Below, piece after piece: positions 50,215 through 59,647 of a stretch of 64,000 bases of DNA. The stretch is from assembly GCA_964510065.1 (NCBI GenBank), contig CAZEAC010000022.1, positions 1-64,000 of the forward strand, in the 5' to 3' direction. Under the pieces are notes generated by a model. The model was not told the origin of the DNA, did no database searches, and worked only from the letters and a program-made list of their open reading frames with translations. Position numbers and translations under genes: made by a program. Within the stretch, counting starts at the first letter, position 1, and every line of letters begins with the position of its first letter. Origin of the DNA: CAZEAC01 sp964510065 (GTDB lineage: Bacteria > Bdellovibrionota_C > UBA2361 > CAIXSY01).

Positions 50215-50706
50215 ATGGCAAGGCGTAATTTTAAAATAGCGTTTCTGCTTTCTGGGCTGGTACTTTCGGGCTGTGGTTTAATTAAGAAACAGCAGCCCAG
50301 CGACGAAGACCTCAATGCCGCGGTTGTGCGCGCCTCAAAGACGCCGATGCCACCGGAGAAGACTAAGGAGCTGCTTAACGAGGTCGGGTCTAATTGGCTC
50401 TTTGGTCAGGGGGTTGGTGAAACCGCGGTTAACATTGGGACGGCGGTGATTTTTCCTCCCTATTTGATCTATCTTTTAGGAAATGCAGCGCTCTCAATTT
50501 CTGGTTATGAGCCGATTACGGTATCGAAGATGCTTCCCGACGAAGCAGGAAAAAACTGGAGCGCGACGTATGACACGGTGACGTCGGGTCCAGGCAAGGT
50601 GGCCGCGGCTATTGCCGGAGAGGAGTTTCGAACTGATGAGTTGGCCAAGGGGCGAATTAAGAAAGTGCTCGATTCTGTTTCTCGAGACACTGGATCGGAG
50701 AAGTAA
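50215..50706 (+). CDS. Predicted lipoprotein of unknown function
   Basis: A 163-residue protein with a type II signal peptide; the lipobox is LSGC (Cys20, in LVLSGCGLI). The mature part contains a hydrophobic stretch (NIGTAVIFPPYLIYLLGNAAL, about 75-95) that may lie in or on the membrane. ATG 50215 has GGGGAGG upstream. It is followed 30 bases later by nadK in the same direction. No family is recognised. Confidence 0.7.
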   Translation: MARRNFKIAFLLSGLVLSGCGLIKKQQPSDEDLNAAVVRASKTPMPPEKTKELLNEVGSNWLFGQGVGETAVNIGTAVIFPPYLIYLLGNAALSISGYEPITVSKMLPDEAGKNWSATYDTVTSGPGKVAAAIAGEEFRTDELAKGRIKKVLDSVSRDTGSEK

Positions 50707-50736
50707 CGAACAATTCAAGAGGAGTGTAGGCGTAAG

Positions 50737-51606
50737 GTGGCGACGGTTGGCTTAGTTGTACGTGGCGGCATTGAAGAGGCGGTGCAGCTTGCGCACGAAG
50801 TCATACGCTGGTGCTCGAGGCACCGACATAAGATCCTTTTTGAACGAGAAACCGTTAAAATATTAGATGAGCGAAAAAAGGGAGTCTCCGCCGAAGAGCT
50901 CGCGGCGACTGCGGATCCGATTGTTGTTTTGGGTGGCGACGGCACCCTGATCGGAGTTGCGCATTATGTGAAAGGCGCATCGCCAACCCTCATTGGTGTC
51001 AACTTTGGCCAGCTTGGTTTCCTCACTGAGCTTCAGCCAGAAGAGTTGATGGAAACCCTGCCGCGAGTGTTCTCTGGCAAAGCCAAGTGTGCAGAGCGGA
51101 GCATGATTCGCGCGGAAGTGGTGCGCAAAAAAAAGAGGATATTTAGTGGCCAGGCGATAAATGAAGCGACGATAATTAAGGGAGCCCAGAGTAAGCTTCT
51201 GCCCCTGGATTTTTCGGCCGATGGCGAGTCGGTGATGCTGGTGCGCGCAGATGGGCTCATTATTTCGACCTCGACCGGGTCAACAGCATACTCGCTCGCC
51301 GCTGGGGGGTCGATTGTGTATCCGACGCTGCCGGTAATATTGGTAACACCGCTTTGTGCTCACTCGCTGACTGTGCGCCCTTTGATCTTGCGGCTTGATT
51401 CCGAACTCACGATTCGCATACCGAGCTATTCCGGGGAGGTGTTTCTGAGCCTGGATGGGCAGATATCGCTGCCACTTCAGGGTGAAGATGTTGTGAAGAT
51501 TTCTCGTGCCAAGCGCACAGTGAAATTCGTGCGTTCACCGTCGAAAAGCTATTTCGAGATCTTACGAACTAAATTGAATTGGGGAATCGCCAATAAGTCT
51601 GAATGA
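50737..51606 (+). CDS. nadK: NAD kinase
   Basis: A 289-residue cytoplasmic enzyme that phosphorylates NAD to NADP. The nucleotide-binding GGDGTL motif is at about 68-73 (VVLGGDGTLIGVA). The second conserved block is DGLIISTSTGSTAYSLAAGG (about 170-189), with NEATI between them. The start is GTG 50737 with GAGGAG about 15 bases upstream. It is followed by recN, a gene pair seen together in many bacteria. Confidence 0.95.
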   Translation: MATVGLVVRGGIEEAVQLAHEVIRWCSRHRHKILFERETVKILDERKKGVSAEELAATADPIVVLGGDGTLIGVAHYVKGASPTLIGVNFGQLGFLTELQPEELMETLPRVFSGKAKCAERSMIRAEVVRKKKRIFSGQAINEATIIKGAQSKLLPLDFSADGESVMLVRADGLIISTSTGSTAYSLAAGGSIVYPTLPVILVTPLCAHSLTVRPLILRLDSELTIRIPSYSGEVFLSLDGQISLPLQGEDVVKISRAKRTVKFVRSPSKSYFEILRTKLNWGIANKSE

Positions 51607-51659
51607 AACTTGACGCCTGACCGTGAGAGGTCTGAACTGGTCAATAAGGGGAGTGTCAT

Positions 51660-53312
51660 ATGCTGGAAGAGCTTCGACTAAGTAATTTTGCGTTAATGCA
51701 GCGCGAGGTGGTCCGCTTTTCCGCTGGCCTCAATGTTATTACCGGAGAGACTGGTTCGGGAAAGTCGTTGCTCTTGCACGGCTTGGAGCTCGTACTTGGC
51801 GCTCGGATGAAATCGCATCTTCTTCGAAGCGGTGGTGAAGATGCTGAAGTCGAAGCTCTGTTTTCGCTTGCTGACCTCGCGCCGAAGACAAGAGAGGATC
51901 TTCCCGATCTGTTTCGTGACTCCGAAGAGTTGGTCGTGACGAGAACCGTTTCGGCACACGGCCGAAGTAAAGTGTACCTGAATGGAAGGCTTGGCACTTT
52001 GGGCATGCTTGAGGAAACGGTGAGCCATCTGGTCAATATCTGTGCGCAGAATCAGCAGGTGCGTCTGCTTGAGGCCCGTTATCATCGAGTACTGCTTGAC
52101 GATTTTGGTGGATTAGATGCGCTTCGCGAGCGTTACCAGCGAGCTTATGAAGAGTGGCACCAGCTTAATGAGGGGCTTCGAGCTGCAGAGGAAACCAAGC
52201 GTCGAGACGCATCAAGACGCGATGAGCTTGAGATGTTAGTGAGCGAACTTTCAGCGATTAGGCTGCATGCCGGCATTCGTGCAGAGCTAGAAACGCAGGT
52301 GCGGCGACTCGCGTCGGGGGAAAGCTTAGCGTCGGCTGTGCAGGCCATCTTGGCGAGTTTGGAAGAGCAGGGCGGCCTGCATGATCAGCTGCAACGAATA
52401 CAGTCGCAGCTCAATGAGATTATCCGACTTGATCCGAGCGCCGAGGAGCATGTCAGCCTTTATTCCGGCGCCGTGATACAGCTCGAAGAATTCGAACGCG
52501 ATATGCGGCATTATGTCGACGGCTTAAGTCTTGACCAGGCTGGGCTCGCAGCGCTTCGCGAACAGCTCGCCGAGGTTGCCCGGCTGGAGCGAAAATATCG
52601 TACTAATGATGTCGGGCTTATTGAGCTTCTTGAGCGCTCGAAGCAATCGCTTGCTGTCCTTGGAGACAGTCAGAGTATCGAGAAACTCGCAAAGCTTGTG
52701 GAAGAGAAACGGCTAGTCGCGGTAGCGCTTTCTCGCGAGCTAAGTCAGAAAAGGCAGCGAAAAGGGCGTGAGTTGGCAGTAGCGGTGATTAATGAGCTTG
52801 CCGAGCTAAACATGGTTGGAAGTCAGTTCGAGGTGCGTCAGGCACCTAAAGAGCTCGGACCGGATGGCGCAGATACTATCGAATTCTTGATTTCGACAAT
52901 AAAACATGAGCCGGCAAAGCCGCTTAAGCAGGTAGCCTCGGGCGGCGAGCTTTCGCGTATTATGCTGGTGCTAAAGAAGGTGCTTAAGGAGAAGACTGGG
53001 GTCAATGTGCTGGTTTTTGACGAGGTTGATTCTGGCATTTCAGGCTCGGTTGCGCGAGCAGTAGGAGAAAAACTGCGCCGGCTGGCGCAAGGTTCTCAGG
53101 TTATATGTATCACCCATTTGCCTCAGGTGGCGTCCCTTGCTGAGCGTCATCTCCTTGTCCAAAAGCATGTCGGTAAACGCACGACAAGCTCTGTAAGCCT
53201 CCTGGACGACAGCGGGCGAGTTGAGGAAATTGCAAGGATGTTAGCAGGTTACGATATCACCAGCGCATCTCGAGAGTCCGCAAAGGAGCTATTGGCATCT
53301 AAGCTCGCATGA
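51660..53312 (+). CDS. recN: DNA repair protein RecN
   Basis: A 550-residue SMC-like ATPase that holds and processes DNA ends during double-strand break repair. It opens LEELRLSNFALMQREVVRF, with Walker A GETGSGKSLLLHG (about 30-42). A long coiled-coil middle (about 160-390) is followed by the ABC signature VASGGELSRIML, Walker B VLVFDEVDSGISG and ITHLPQVAS. The length matches the family. It is 53 bases downstream of nadK. Confidence 0.95.
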   Translation: MLEELRLSNFALMQREVVRFSAGLNVITGETGSGKSLLLHGLELVLGARMKSHLLRSGGEDAEVEALFSLADLAPKTREDLPDLFRDSEELVVTRTVSAHGRSKVYLNGRLGTLGMLEETVSHLVNICAQNQQVRLLEARYHRVLLDDFGGLDALRERYQRAYEEWHQLNEGLRAAEETKRRDASRRDELEMLVSELSAIRLHAGIRAELETQVRRLASGESLASAVQAILASLEEQGGLHDQLQRIQSQLNEIIRLDPSAEEHVSLYSGAVIQLEEFERDMRHYVDGLSLDQAGLAALREQLAEVARLERKYRTNDVGLIELLERSKQSLAVLGDSQSIEKLAKLVEEKRLVAVALSRELSQKRQRKGRELAVAVINELAELNMVGSQFEVRQAPKELGPDGADTIEFLISTIKHEPAKPLKQVASGGELSRIMLVLKKVLKEKTGVNVLVFDEVDSGISGSVARAVGEKLRRLAQGSQVICITHLPQVASLAERHLLVQKHVGKRTTSSVSLLDDSGRVEEIARMLAGYDITSASRESAKELLASKLA

Positions 53313-53472
53313 TATTTTCGGCGGCAAGATAGAAATTTACTAACGCCGTTTTGTTCTAGGTTCGCCGCGAATTGACCTTGTTGCTTCTAATTTCGTAGCC
53401 TCCAAAGGCCGTTGCTGCTTTGGTCAGGTTACGTTAAGTAGCTTAAAGTAGTTTCGGGGTCAGCTTTTACCA

Positions 53473-53550
53473 TGACTCTGTGTTTTTAAAGACATTCTGT
53501 TTTTAGAGACGAAGTGGTTTTGAAGGCAGTGTGGTCTTGGAGGCGGTTTC
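53473..53550 (+). repeat. Degenerate 17-bp tandem repeats upstream of the M23 gene
   Basis: Four to five consecutive units of 17-18 bases, each with a T-rich middle and ending AAAG, AGAG, GAAG or GGAG, run up to the start of the M23 peptidase gene. They are eroded. Otherwise 53313-53562 shows no gene or clear promoter. Confidence 0.45.
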
Positions 53551-53562
53551 GGCGAATATATT

Positions 53563-54567
53563 ATGAAGATCTCATTTTTTAGAGAATTCTGTATCTGGAT
53601 AGTTCCCCCTGGCGGTGCGCAGGTGCGGAAGTTTCGGATTACCTTGGCTCGCGTAGTGATTCTGGGTTTGATTACTGGACTTCTCTCGAGCGCCGTATTG
53701 CTTTCGACTGGCGATTACGCGCGAGTGCAGCTTTTAATGGCAAAAAGCGAGCTTTGGCTTCGCTTTGTAAGCCGCGAGCGTGATCGGCTACGAAGCTCCG
53801 AAGAGCGGCTTACTCGCGAGCTCGATTCGTTGCGCCAGTCGAACGCTGGGGTACTTGCCTACGAGCAGGAGGTAAAGGGGAAGCTTGAGAAGCTTGCGAC
53901 TATTCTCAACTCCTCAACTTCGCTCGCGTTGAAAGAGCGTGGCGAAGGTAATAAGTTTGCGAAATCAAATGCGCCGCAGGTAGAAGCCGGAATCGGTGGT
54001 CTTGAAGTTGACTGCGGCACCCGCTGCGAGAGTGTCGTTGGAGATGACTCGAGCAAGGGCGCAGTGCTCCAGAATTCCATGCTCGATGACGTCGCGCTGA
54101 AGGGCGATCTTGTTGATCTCTTAAATCGTTATATCGAACTATTTGCAAGCGTACCGCTTAATATTCCAAATGAAGGAAGAGTAAGTTCTGGTTTCGGCTT
54201 GAGGAAGTCTCCCTTTCATAAGGGCAGTATCCGTATGCATGAAGGGCTTGATTTCGGAAGTCCTAGCGGCAGCGATGTGCTCGTGACCGCGGCAGGGACG
54301 GTTGAGCGAGTTCAGCGCAACAGTACCTACGGATTATTTGTCGATGTTCGTCACAATTCGCGAGTTTTGACACGATATGCACATCTCTCCAAAGCGCATG
54401 TCATAGAGGGGCAAAAGATCTCGGCAAATCAACGTCTGGGCCTGGTCGGCTCGACTGGTCGCTCGACGGGTCCGCATCTTCATTATGAAGTTCTCGTTGA
54501 TGGCAAACCGCGGAATCCAGTTCGTTTTCTTGAACTTGCAAAACAACTTGCTGAGGTTTTGCTGTAA
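53563..54567 (+). CDS. M23-family peptidase with coiled coil (cell-wall hydrolase)
   Basis: A 334-residue envelope protein. One membrane helix (about 30-48) is followed by a periplasmic coiled coil (about 65-125, with RERDRLRSSEERLTRELDSL). A linker leads to the LytM/M23 domain in the C-terminal 130 residues. The metal-binding residues are complete: RMHEGLDFG (HxxxD) and GPHLHYE (HxH). This layout is that of peptidoglycan endopeptidases used in cell division or wall remodelling, such as MepM-like proteins. It can also be that of regulators, but the intact metal site argues for activity. Confidence 0.9.
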   Translation: MKISFFREFCIWIVPPGGAQVRKFRITLARVVILGLITGLLSSAVLLSTGDYARVQLLMAKSELWLRFVSRERDRLRSSEERLTRELDSLRQSNAGVLAYEQEVKGKLEKLATILNSSTSLALKERGEGNKFAKSNAPQVEAGIGGLEVDCGTRCESVVGDDSSKGAVLQNSMLDDVALKGDLVDLLNRYIELFASVPLNIPNEGRVSSGFGLRKSPFHKGSIRMHEGLDFGSPSGSDVLVTAAGTVERVQRNSTYGLFVDVRHNSRVLTRYAHLSKAHVIEGQKISANQRLGLVGSTGRSTGPHLHYEVLVDGKPRNPVRFLELAKQLAEVLL

Positions 54568-54684
54568 GTTCATAGACCCGTCGTTGCTTTTTGCGCGTAG
54601 CTGCTCGGAAAACCTCTTAGGCCGAAATTATTGAACGTCTCATAGCCCTTGCAGTTCTTGGTGGTTCTAATAGAGTAGGCGCCA

Positions 54685-55770
54685 ATGAAAAAACAACGTG
54701 GCGCTGGGGTCGTCGGAATACTTGTCGCAATTGTCGGAGTGGGGATCGGATTTTTTGTCCTCGCGCTCATCTTTGGGGTGATCGTACCGCCGGGAATGAT
54801 GGGGGTGCGGCAGATTAATTTTGGACCGGGAAAAGGCTTTTCTAAGCGCGGACTGGTCCCGGGCTACCACTGGCGAATTCCGTTTTACTCCGAGATTCAA
54901 TTCGTGCCTCAGACTCTTCGCATAGTAGACTTCGAAGCGGCTCAAGATCACGAAGAGGACGCAAAGTCTAACGCAATTTTCCCGGCGCTGGAAATTCAGA
55001 CTTCCGATCGCGCAACGATAAACGTTGATCTTACCACGCTCGCGCGTTTTTACCGCGATCCCGGTGAGGATCATGGCGGACCGCTTGACCTCTTTACCAA
55101 TGTGGGAATTTCAGAGGAACGTTGGCAAAATAAGATTCGCCGAACGGTCGACGACGCTTTGAAGCGGACGCTCGGGACACTTTCAACCGGCGAATTCTAC
55201 AACCCAAAGCTTCGGGAAGAGCGTGTCGCTATGGCGCTCCAGATAATTAATGATGGCGTTCCTGAACAGCAGATTCGAGGGCTTAAAGGTGATGGTATCG
55301 CGATCGAAGCGGTGTTACTGCGGCGCTATACCTACCGTGAGGCACGGATCGAAAATGCGATATTCCAGAAAAATCTCCAGGATCAAGAAGAGGCATTAAG
55401 TGTCGCCGAAGGCCGGCTCTCCGAAGCGCAGGCGGCGTCCGCTGATGAGGAGGCAAAGGGAGATGCGCGTAATCGTACTCTCGAAATTGAAGGAGACAAT
55501 AAGGTTCGAATTATCAGGTCCGAGGGCGATCTCTACGAAAGCCAGAAAAAAGCCGAGGCCGATCTGCTTGTCGCAAGTGCGCAGGCAGAGGTAGATAGGC
55601 TCAAGGCGACAGCTCTTGCGCGAAGTGCAGGGGCCGAGGTCTTTGTTGCGCGCGAGCTCGCGCCGCTTCTCTCGTCGCTTCGCGGGGGTGTGATTACTGA
55701 CATCGATCCCTATAATCTTGAAGAATGGACAAAACGGCTGGGTGTGTCTGGACAGGGAGGTTTACAGTGA
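54685..55770 (+). CDS. SPFH/band 7 domain membrane protein (first of a pair)
   Basis: A 361-residue protein with one N-terminal membrane helix (about 8-33) and an SPFH domain (about 33-215; VPPGMMGVRQINFGPGKGF, then PGYHWRIPFYSE). A helical region rich in A, E and K follows (EEALSVAEGRLSEAQAASAD), the flotillin/HflK-like coiled coil. Such proteins build ring scaffolds in the membrane and organise proteases such as FtsH. Its stop overlaps the start of the second SPFH gene (GTGA), so the two are made together. Confidence 0.88.
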   Translation: MKKQRGAGVVGILVAIVGVGIGFFVLALIFGVIVPPGMMGVRQINFGPGKGFSKRGLVPGYHWRIPFYSEIQFVPQTLRIVDFEAAQDHEEDAKSNAIFPALEIQTSDRATINVDLTTLARFYRDPGEDHGGPLDLFTNVGISEERWQNKIRRTVDDALKRTLGTLSTGEFYNPKLREERVAMALQIINDGVPEQQIRGLKGDGIAIEAVLLRRYTYREARIENAIFQKNLQDQEEALSVAEGRLSEAQAASADEEAKGDARNRTLEIEGDNKVRIIRSEGDLYESQKKAEADLLVASAQAEVDRLKATALARSAGAEVFVARELAPLLSSLRGGVITDIDPYNLEEWTKRLGVSGQGGLQ

Positions 55771-56900
55771 GAAGAGCAGCAATCGGCCGTGTCCTTTCGT
55801 GTCTTTGTCTTGGTCTAAGCATTATCGCGCTTAGCGCGTGTGATACTGGGCTTCGACAGATGGGCCCCAGTGAATACGGCGTGGTCTTTCGAAAGCTTCC
55901 CCCGATAGTCGGTGGTGGCGTTTCGTCAAAAGTACTCTCGAATGCCCAGAAAGTAATTGTTTGGCCCTGGGACACAATCTACCGTTTTGATGTCTCAGAG
56001 AAGTATATTACCTGGGGCGGTGGAGCTGCCGCGGAAAAGCATAAAGGCGATCTTGTGTATACTCGAGCGGCTGATGGCAACGAAGTTGCGCTCGCAGTCA
56101 CGGTTTCTTATCAGGTCATGGCCGACCCGGCAAAGCTTGTGACGCTTGTAACAGAAGTAGCGACAAGCGATGACGAGGTTCGTAGTCTTATCGTCTCGAC
56201 GGGTCGCGCTGATATCAGAACTTATATGAACCATCTTCGAACTGCCGAATTTGCGTCGGTCGAAGCGCGCTACAAGGCCGTGGCTGATGTCAAACGGTCG
56301 ATGAACGATAGGCTTAATCGCTACGGCATTGAAATCTTGCGAGTTAATCTTGATGACTTTCAATTTGAGCGCTTGCTCCCGGACGGGTCAGTAGACTCTT
56401 CGTATCAAGAGAAGCTCACGCAGATCCAAAAGCTTCATGAAGATACTAATCGTGAGATTTCACGTCGTGAAACTATCCGTGCAAAGAAACAGAAAGAGTA
56501 CAACGACTCGCAGGCGAAGGTGAACCAGCGCACGGCCGAGGCTGACGGATACCGAAATCAGGCTAAGCTTCGAGGCGATGGCTACCTTGAGGCGAAGCGC
56601 AATGATGCCAAGGCGATCCTTGCGAAGGGACAGGCGGAAGCTGAAGCAGTAGTGCAACAGATTAGCGCGCTCTCGGGCCCTGGCGGGCAGGCACTCTTGA
56701 AACTTGAATTAGTCAAAGCGCTGATCGCGCGTAATCCTCAGTTTGTGTTGCTTGATTCAGGAAAGGGTTCAAATGAGCTGGGCGTTCGCCGCACTGATAC
56801 GAACGAGCTTTTAAATCAGATCGGGGTCTTGGAAGGTCTTAAAGAGCGAACTGGTTCTGAGCCGCCCACAGCTCTGGCGCATGGCGATCAGACCAAGTAA
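55767..56900 (+). CDS. SPFH/band 7 protein predicted to be a lipoprotein (second of a pair)
   Basis: A 377-residue SPFH-domain protein. Starting from GTG 55767, which overlaps the previous stop, the N terminus is a type II signal peptide with lipobox LSAC (Cys25). The longer frame from 55725 would bury that signal. The SPFH domain (about 35-230) includes YGVVFRKLPP and VSYQVMADPAKLV. The following helix is rich in R, E, Q and A (NREISRRETIRAKKQKEY, then QAKLRGDGYLEAKRNDAKA). SPFH proteins normally have an uncleaved membrane helix, so lipid anchoring would be unusual. It probably forms a hetero-oligomer with its partner. Confidence 0.85.
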   Translation: MRRAAIGRVLSCLCLGLSIIALSACDTGLRQMGPSEYGVVFRKLPPIVGGGVSSKVLSNAQKVIVWPWDTIYRFDVSEKYITWGGGAAAEKHKGDLVYTRAADGNEVALAVTVSYQVMADPAKLVTLVTEVATSDDEVRSLIVSTGRADIRTYMNHLRTAEFASVEARYKAVADVKRSMNDRLNRYGIEILRVNLDDFQFERLLPDGSVDSSYQEKLTQIQKLHEDTNREISRRETIRAKKQKEYNDSQAKVNQRTAEADGYRNQAKLRGDGYLEAKRNDAKAILAKGQAEAEAVVQQISALSGPGGQALLKLELVKALIARNPQFVLLDSGKGSNELGVRRTDTNELLNQIGVLEGLKERTGSEPPTALAHGDQTK

Positions 56901-56985
56901 TTTCTTTCCATAGTTCTTAGAAAGTGAAAGAATCCAGCTGTATCAGCGCAGCGTTGGTACAGAGATAATATTAGGAGCGGAACGT

Positions 56986-57915
56986 ATGCCAAAGAGACGA
57001 AAAATTGCCTGCATTGGGGCAGGACAAATTGGTGGAACATTAGCCCTGTTGTCGGGCCTGAGAAATTTAGGGGACGTGGTACTTTTTGATATCGTACCGG
57101 ATATGCCGCAGGGCAAGGCTCTTGATCTGATGCACCTTGCGCCGGTATTCGGTTGCGATTTTACAATTCAGGGCACTAATAAGATTGAAGATATTAAAGA
57201 CGCAGATGTATGTATCGTAACTTCAGGTATCCCACGAAAGCCTGGAATGAGCCGCGACGATCTGGTGAAGACAAATGCGGATGTCATAAGGAATATCGGA
57301 GCGGGAATTAAGCAGCACGCTCCAAGGGCATTCGTCATCGTAATTACCAATCCGTTAGATGCAATGGCCAATCTAATGTGGCGTGCAACCGGATTCACTC
57401 CTAACATGGTTGTGGGAATGGCTGGTGTACTCGATACTGCGCGCTATCAGGCGTTCTTGGCAGCGGAGCTTAATGTATCTATTGAGTCGGTTTCGGCCTT
57501 TGTTCTGGGCGGACATGGTGATGACATGGTGCCGGTGCGCTCCTATACAACCTGTAATGGCATTCCGATCGAGAAGATGATTGCCTCTGATAAGCTCGAT
57601 GCAATCGAGAAGCGAGTACGCGGTGCGGGTGGAGAGATAGTAGCTTTGTTAAAAACCGGATCAGCTTTCTATTCGCCTGCGGCTGCGGCTATTGAGATGG
57701 CCGAATGTTATCTTTACGACAAGCGTAGAGTGTTGGCTGCGGCGGCGCTTTGTAAGGGAGAGTATGGCGTTGACGGAATATATTTCGGTGTTCCGCTGAT
57801 TCTTGGCGGAAATGGTGTTGAAAAGATCGTCGAGATACAGCTTAACGACGCGGAGAAGGCTGCGCTTAAGAAAAGCGCGGATGGAGTACGTGGCCTCATT
57901 GCAATCTGCGGCTAA
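56986..57915 (+). CDS. mdh: Malate dehydrogenase
   Basis: A 309-residue cytoplasmic NAD-dependent enzyme of the lactate/malate dehydrogenase family, interconverting malate and oxaloacetate. The Rossmann start is GAGQIGGTLALLSG, with LFDIVPDMPQGKALDLMH and its acidic residue favouring NAD. Substrate residues are in GIPRKPGMSRDDL (the second Arg of the MDH type) and ITNPLDAM. The catalytic histidine is in VLGGHGDDMVP. The DMPQGKALDL pattern is that of the LDH-like MDH group found in many non-enteric bacteria. GGAGCGG precedes the start. sucCD lie downstream. Confidence 0.95.
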   Translation: MPKRRKIACIGAGQIGGTLALLSGLRNLGDVVLFDIVPDMPQGKALDLMHLAPVFGCDFTIQGTNKIEDIKDADVCIVTSGIPRKPGMSRDDLVKTNADVIRNIGAGIKQHAPRAFVIVITNPLDAMANLMWRATGFTPNMVVGMAGVLDTARYQAFLAAELNVSIESVSAFVLGGHGDDMVPVRSYTTCNGIPIEKMIASDKLDAIEKRVRGAGGEIVALLKTGSAFYSPAAAAIEMAECYLYDKRRVLAAAALCKGEYGVDGIYFGVPLILGGNGVEKIVEIQLNDAEKAALKKSADGVRGLIAICG

Positions 57916-57933
57916 TATTGAATAAGGATAGCT

Positions 57934-58455
57934 ATGAAAACAGCAAAATTGATGCTCCTTGCGCTTCTCCCCACTTCAGTGTGGGCAAAACCGGTGGTGG
58001 TAGAGGTAAAATCGGTTACGGCAGAAGGTGTGGGTGCTTCGATTGGAACGCTCCAGATTAGCGAAGCTAAGAAGGGTGGAATTAGAATTGAACCTCATCT
58101 AAAAGGTCTTCCACCCGGCGAGAGGGGCTTTCATATTCACGAGCTCGCGAGCTGCGCTCCCGGTCAGAAAGATGGCAAGGTTGTCGCCGCAGGTGGTGCG
58201 GGCGGGCATCTTGATACTAAGAAGACCGGTAAACACGCCGGACCGAAAGGCTCTGGGCACGAAGGCGATCTTCCGGCGCTGGAAGTCGATAAAAAGGGCG
58301 TTGCGAGCAAGCCAGTTGTTGCGCGAAATTTAACCCTGGCGGCGATTCGCGGTCACGCAGTAGTTATCCATTCGGGTGGAGACAATTACGCCGACATGCC
58401 GCAGCCGTTAGGTGGTGGTGGGCCGCGGGTCGCTTGTGGAGTGATCCCTAACTAA
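57934..58455 (+). CDS. sodC: Periplasmic Cu/Zn superoxide dismutase
   Basis: A 173-residue enzyme converting superoxide to hydrogen peroxide and oxygen. It has a signal peptide (residues 1-18, MLLALLPTSVWA). Copper and zinc ligands are visible in FHIHELASC, GGHLDTKKTGKH, GSGHEGDLP and AVVIHSGGDNY. The cysteines in ELASC and near the C terminus (VACGVIPN) should form the family disulphide. AAGGA precedes ATG 57934. It sits between mdh and sucC, an uncommon place for sodC, and may share their transcript. Confidence 0.95.
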   Translation: MKTAKLMLLALLPTSVWAKPVVVEVKSVTAEGVGASIGTLQISEAKKGGIRIEPHLKGLPPGERGFHIHELASCAPGQKDGKVVAAGGAGGHLDTKKTGKHAGPKGSGHEGDLPALEVDKKGVASKPVVARNLTLAAIRGHAVVIHSGGDNYADMPQPLGGGGPRVACGVIPN

Positions 58456-58486
58456 TTCTAATAAAAAGTTCGAGCGAGCGTAACGA

Positions 58487-59647
58487 ATGAATCTACACGA
58501 ATACCAATCCAAAGAGCTAATGCGTTTAGCCGGTCTTCCTGTCCTTGAGGGGCAGGTATGTTACACGCCTGGGGAAGTTGAAGCAGCTGCCGACAGACTT
58601 GGGCCTGTCTGTGTTGTGAAAGCGCAGGTGCATGCCGGAGGACGTGGCAAAGCCGGTGGGGTTAAGCTTGCCAAAAATAGCGCCGAAGCGCGTGCGCATG
58701 GCGAGAAGATACTTGGCATGACGTTGGTTTCACCGCAAACCGGACCAAAGGGAAAGCTCGTAAGGAAGGTGTACGTTGAAGCTGGATGTAATATAGATCG
58801 TGAATTTTACTTGAGCCTCCTTGTAGATCGAGCAAAGCGTTGTGTCTCGTTCGTTGCATCCCGAGAAGGTGGAGTCGAAATTGAGGAAGTTGCTCACAAA
58901 CAGCCAGAAAAGATTATAACGGTTGCGGTTGACCCGAAGGTGGGGATTCAGAGCTACCAGGGGATGCAGCTTGGGCTTCGATTAGGGCTCGACCCTGCAA
59001 AAGCGCAGCAGCTTTCGAAGCTTGCCGCCGGCCTTTACAATCTTTTTATTACCAAAGATCTCTCACTTATTGAGGTAAATCCGTTGGTGCTTACCAAAGA
59101 GGGGCAGTTTGTGCTCCTTGATGCCAAATGCGCGGTTGATGATAACGCAGTTTTTCGACATCCCGAGCTTCAGAGGTATCAAGATTATGATGAACAGGAT
59201 CCCAAGGATCTTCGCGCGTCAAAGTTTGGCTTAAGTTATGTCGCGCTCGATGGCAGCATCGGCTGTATGGTGAACGGCGCCGGATTGGCGATGGCGACTA
59301 TGGATATTATCAAGAGCTTTGGCGGCAATCCCGCAAATTTCCTCGATGTTGGTGGAGGAGCCTCGAAAGAAACTGTTACTGAGGCATTTAAGATTTTGCT
59401 GTCGGATTCGCAGGTCAAAGGAATTCTGGTCAATATCTTCGGTGGTATCATGAAATGTGATGTCATTGCTTCGGGGATTGTTGAGGCCGCGAAGGAGCTG
59501 GCGGTTAAAGTGCCTCTTGTCGTTCGGCTTCAGGGTACTAATGTCGAGCTTGGTCGGGAAATACTCTCCAAATCAGGATTAAAAATAACTGCGGTAGATA
59601 CTATGGATGATGCCGGAAAGAAGATCGTGGAGGCGGTTTCTCGATGA
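58487..59647 (+). CDS. sucC: Succinyl-CoA synthetase, beta subunit
   Basis: A 386-residue ATP-grasp subunit of the citric acid cycle enzyme that makes ATP or GTP from succinyl-CoA. It begins MNLHEYQSKELMRLAGLPV, has the loop KAQVHAGGRGKAGGVKL, and ends with the CoA-ligase domain (GGNPANFLDVGGGAS, ILVNIFGGIMKCD). The length equals the usual 385-390. The stop overlaps the sucD start by four bases. Confidence 0.97.
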   Translation: MNLHEYQSKELMRLAGLPVLEGQVCYTPGEVEAAADRLGPVCVVKAQVHAGGRGKAGGVKLAKNSAEARAHGEKILGMTLVSPQTGPKGKLVRKVYVEAGCNIDREFYLSLLVDRAKRCVSFVASREGGVEIEEVAHKQPEKIITVAVDPKVGIQSYQGMQLGLRLGLDPAKAQQLSKLAAGLYNLFITKDLSLIEVNPLVLTKEGQFVLLDAKCAVDDNAVFRHPELQRYQDYDEQDPKDLRASKFGLSYVALDGSIGCMVNGAGLAMATMDIIKSFGGNPANFLDVGGGASKETVTEAFKILLSDSQVKGILVNIFGGIMKCDVIASGIVEAAKELAVKVPLVVRLQGTNVELGREILSKSGLKITAVDTMDDAGKKIVEAVSR

